Positions 62,191 to 64,000 of a stretch of 64,000 bases of DNA are shown piece by piece. The number at the start of each line of letters is the position of its first letter. The stretch's first letter is position 1. This DNA is from JAACFF01 sp963807975 (GTDB lineage Bacteria > Chloroflexota > Anaerolineae > Promineifilales > Promineifilaceae). The notes below the pieces were generated by a model. That model was not told the DNA's origin, made no database searches, and was given only the letters and a program-made list of their open reading frames with translations. The translations under genes were made by a program, and so were the position numbers. The stretch covers positions 408,665 through 472,664 of the forward strand of contig CAWEDV010000003.1 in NCBI GenBank assembly GCA_963807975.1. The letters run 5' to 3'.

Positions 62191-62544
62191 ATGGCACTGA
62201 CGAATGAACAGATTGGCCTGGCAATTAAAAACGTTGATTACGTTACCCGACTTTATGCTAGCGGCGCTACGGATGAAGACTTGCTGCGCACCATGCATGA
62301 CTATGTGCCGCTGTTTAAACAGGTGTTAGACACGGCCACCCGCGATGAAATAGACGTGCTTTGCCAATAATCTGATGGCTTCTATACGTTTGCAAAGTTA
62401 TTAGAGGATATGGCAGGAGCCATCAGAGATGGCGTCATTACGGTACCGCCTGAATAGGAAAAGCAGCAAAAGCAGCTTATGCTGCTCGCTGGCTGGCTGC
62501 CCGACAAAACCCCCAATATGGAACTTGGCGCTACCTCCTCCTGA
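62191..62544 (+). pseudogene. Unknown protein gene interrupted by two in-frame stops
   Basis: The ATG follows CGGAGG. The frame gives 59 residues to a TAA (62368-62370), then 28 coherent codons to a TAG (62455-62457), then 28 more to a TGA (62542-62544). The composition remains protein-like throughout (FYTFAKLLEDMAGAIRDG, LMLLAGWLPDKTPNMEL). It therefore looks like one gene of about 117 codons broken by two nonsense changes. The family is not recognised. The intact ATPase gene follows 21 bp later. Confidence 0.6.
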
Positions 62545-62565
62545 TGTGAATTCGAGGACCGTGAA

Positions 62566-63174
62566 ATGCCTGAAAATTCTCAACGCGATTTCAGAACCAC
62601 AAAACTAGACCCGGATCTTCTTGCAACTCCTTTTGGAGTTCAGACAAATTGGCATGTGATAACGGGCGCTCCCTCTTGTGGCAAAACAACCCTGATTAAT
62701 CTGCTGGCTGGCAAAGGATTCCAGACGGTTCCCGAGGGTGCGCGACTGTACATGGAGAGAGAAGTAGCCAGAGGGCGAAGTCTTGATCAAATCCACGCCA
62801 ATGCGGTCGCTTTACAGCGCGGTATAAAAGACATGCAACTTGAAATTGAGCGTGGATTACGAGCAAATGATTTTGCCTTTCTCGACCGAGCCGTTCCAGA
62901 TACCCTTGCGTGGTACCGGGTCTTTGGACTGGACCCCAATGAGTTCTTACGCGAATGCTTCCACCATCGCTATGCGTCCGTATTTATCCTCGACCAACTC
63001 CCTCTTCAATTGAACAGCTTCAGGTTCGAAGATATCGATAATACGGGATTGTTTGATGAGTTGCACGCCCAGGATTACAGTGCCTTGGGATATCGCATTA
63101 TTAGGGTACCAGTATTGCCGCCTGAAGAGCGGCTCGCGTTTGTTCTGGAGAGGATTTCGGGTATTTTTGCCTAA
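62566..63174 (+). CDS. AAA family P-loop ATPase (AAA_28-like)
   Basis: The 202-residue protein has Walker A ITGAPSCGKTTLINLL at about residues 32-47 and FLDRAVPDTLAWYRV, a Walker B-like part with Asp. The end has the GYRIIRVPVLPPEERLAFVL segment common in AAA_28/TTD14-like NTPases. These proteins are often nucleotide or small-molecule kinases, but no substrate can be given. It is the only apparently intact gene of the decayed 60.6-64 kb end. Confidence 0.75.
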   Translation: MPENSQRDFRTTKLDPDLLATPFGVQTNWHVITGAPSCGKTTLINLLAGKGFQTVPEGARLYMEREVARGRSLDQIHANAVALQRGIKDMQLEIERGLRANDFAFLDRAVPDTLAWYRVFGLDPNEFLRECFHHRYASVFILDQLPLQLNSFRFEDIDNTGLFDELHAQDYSALGYRIIRVPVLPPEERLAFVLERISGIFA

Positions 63175-63178
63175 TGTC

Positions 63179-63340
63179 CCGTGGTAATAACCGACTATTG
63201 TCATCAGTGGGGATGATATGCTTAATTGTAATCGCATTATCTTCAACGACAATACTTTCCATTAACAAACGTAATACTTCCTGCTTGTCAAATACAAAAG
63301 GGCCCATAACATCCATCGTTTGTCTTACAACCCTTTGAAG
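63179..63340 (-). pseudogene. Fragment resembling a site-specific recombinase C-terminus
   Basis: On the minus strand the frame gives FDKQEVLRLLMESIVVED followed by NAITIKHIIPTDDNSRLLPR. This is reminiscent of the C-terminal beta-strand part of large serine recombinases or similar transposon-borne recombinases. No start or catalytic domain is left. It abuts the truncated hydrolase on the other strand. Family assignment is from memory and tentative. Confidence 0.3.
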
Positions 63341-63370
63341 GTAAAAGAAAACAATCGGTGTATTTTGCGA

Positions 63371-64000
63371 ATGGTGCGCGGCCACAATGTCCTCATTCCA
63401 CGCATGCCCTACCATGGGCTGCGCAGTGGGCAGGTCGGCGAACTGGCGCAGCTTAGTGCGGCCGATCTAGGCGCTTTTGGCCAGAATGCAGTGGACATTG
63501 GCACCGGACTTGGCGACGAACTTGTTTTGATTGGCGCCTCCGGCGGGGCCACTGTCGCCGCCTGGACGGCCGTAAAACACGCACAGGTTGAGCGTACTTT
63601 GCTCCTGGTTCCCTTCTTTGGTTTCTATCGCCTGCCGGACAAGCTGACGGCCTTGATATTGAAGCTGCTGCTGCGCTTGCCAGATAAGACTGTGCACAGA
63701 CCGGGTGAGAAGCATCGCCCATGGGCCTATCCCGGCCAATCTACACGTGGTATTGCGGCTTATCTCGACCTAGCATACGAAGTGCTGAGAGAGGCTGAGA
63801 AGGGTATTGCGCCTCATGGCGAGATGATCGTCGTTACAACTGCAAATGATAAACTGGCTAACAACGGTACCACAGAGCGCCTGGTTGAGATGTGGCGGGC
63901 AGCAGGGAGAGATATTGAGCAATTCGAATTTGAGCGCGCGCGCTCAATTCCACACGACACGATAGACCCCGCCGCCAAGCCCTGCCGCCCATCGTGCACG
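63371..64000 (+). CDS. Alpha/beta hydrolase, N-terminally truncated and running off the window
   Basis: From an ATG at 63371 the frame stays open to the window end (210 codons). The first readable residues, RGHNVLIPRMPYHGL, already match the second strand region of Chloroflexota-type alpha/beta hydrolases, so about 60 N-terminal residues are missing. The nucleophile motif is LIGASGGATVAAWTAVKH. The later part has LVPFFGFYRLPDKL and IVVTTANDKLANN. The upstream sequence belongs to a recombinase-like fragment on the other strand, which suggests a disrupting event. It could be expressed but is probably inactive. Confidence 0.6.
   Translation, partial: MVRGHNVLIPRMPYHGLRSGQVGELAQLSAADLGAFGQNAVDIGTGLGDELVLIGASGGATVAAWTAVKHAQVERTLLLVPFFGFYRLPDKLTALILKLLLRLPDKTVHRPGEKHRPWAYPGQSTRGIAAYLDLAYEVLREAEKGIAPHGEMIVVTTANDKLANNGTTERLVEMWRAAGRDIEQFEFERARSIPHDTIDPAAKPCRPSCT

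Noticed and set aside
62191..62544. Reassignment of stop codons in this organism
   Set aside because: Neighbouring intact genes end in TAA, TAG and TGA, so a pseudogene is the simpler explanation.

Overview
The window looks like a chromosomal segment of a member of the Chloroflexota, probably close to Anaerolineae, Caldilineae or Ardenticatenia. Three sequence signs support this: the lipoprotein linker rich in 'VEVTRV'-type repeats in the OppA-like protein, the extracellular Pro/Thr 'PTPTPTPT' tail on the penicillin-binding protein, and an FMN riboswitch in front of a RibXY-type riboflavin ABC transporter. About 55 protein genes are supported, on both strands, in short operons. I saw no rRNA, tRNA or CRISPR. 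Most of the window is ordinary core and metabolic content. The last 3.4 kb is visibly decayed.

Layout, part 1. 1-7.5 kb: end of a membrane protein, an L,D-transpeptidase, an S9 peptidase, a MscS/YbdG-like channel, and a large minus-strand protein whose C-terminal half matches cyanobacterial acyl-ACP reductase. 7.8-14.5 kb: a complete oligopeptide/dipeptide ABC importer in the order D-F-A-B-C, ending in a good terminator. 14.6-22.1 kb: a membrane protein with a secreted repeat domain, an unknown protein, two GNAT acetyltransferases and an SDR, a GT-like protein, a YceI lipoprotein and a GalT-like enzyme. 22.3-28.2 kb: a ROK sugar kinase, then NDH-2 followed by the E1 alpha, E1 beta and E2 genes of a 2-oxoacid dehydrogenase complex, without E3. 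28.3-32.8 kb: a kinase-like remnant, a ParB-fold protein, a SARP/NB-ARC/TPR regulator with 11-bp direct repeats in front, and an ankyrin protein. 33.2-35.5 kb: an NfeD/flotillin pair.

Layout, part 2. 35.6-38.7 kb: FMN riboswitch, terminator, then permease, binding lipoprotein and ATPase for riboflavin import. 38.7-44.5 kb: a small membrane protein, a second S9 peptidase, a VIT/VWA surface protein and a DUF92 protein. 44.7-48.2 kb: two tandem glutamate dehydrogenase paralogs with different control regions, then ssb. 48.3-51.4 kb: a methyltransferase, a PatB-type C-S lyase, and an arsM/arsR pair with matching operators. 51.5-54.7 kb: a three-gene cassette of esterase, ATP-grasp ligase and circularly permuted-type ATP-grasp ligase, the best candidate here for an undescribed small-molecule pathway. 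54.8-60.5 kb: prfA, MaoC, a class A PBP and a HAD phosphatase. 60.6-64 kb: a ccdA remnant, a truncated DUF3179 protein, a reading frame broken by two stops, an AAA ATPase, a recombinase-like fragment, and an alpha/beta hydrolase lacking its N-terminus.

Across the window the palindromic octamer ACGGCCGT recurs at least about two dozen times, where about one is expected by chance. It behaves like a genome-wide tag comparable to cyanobacterial HIP1.
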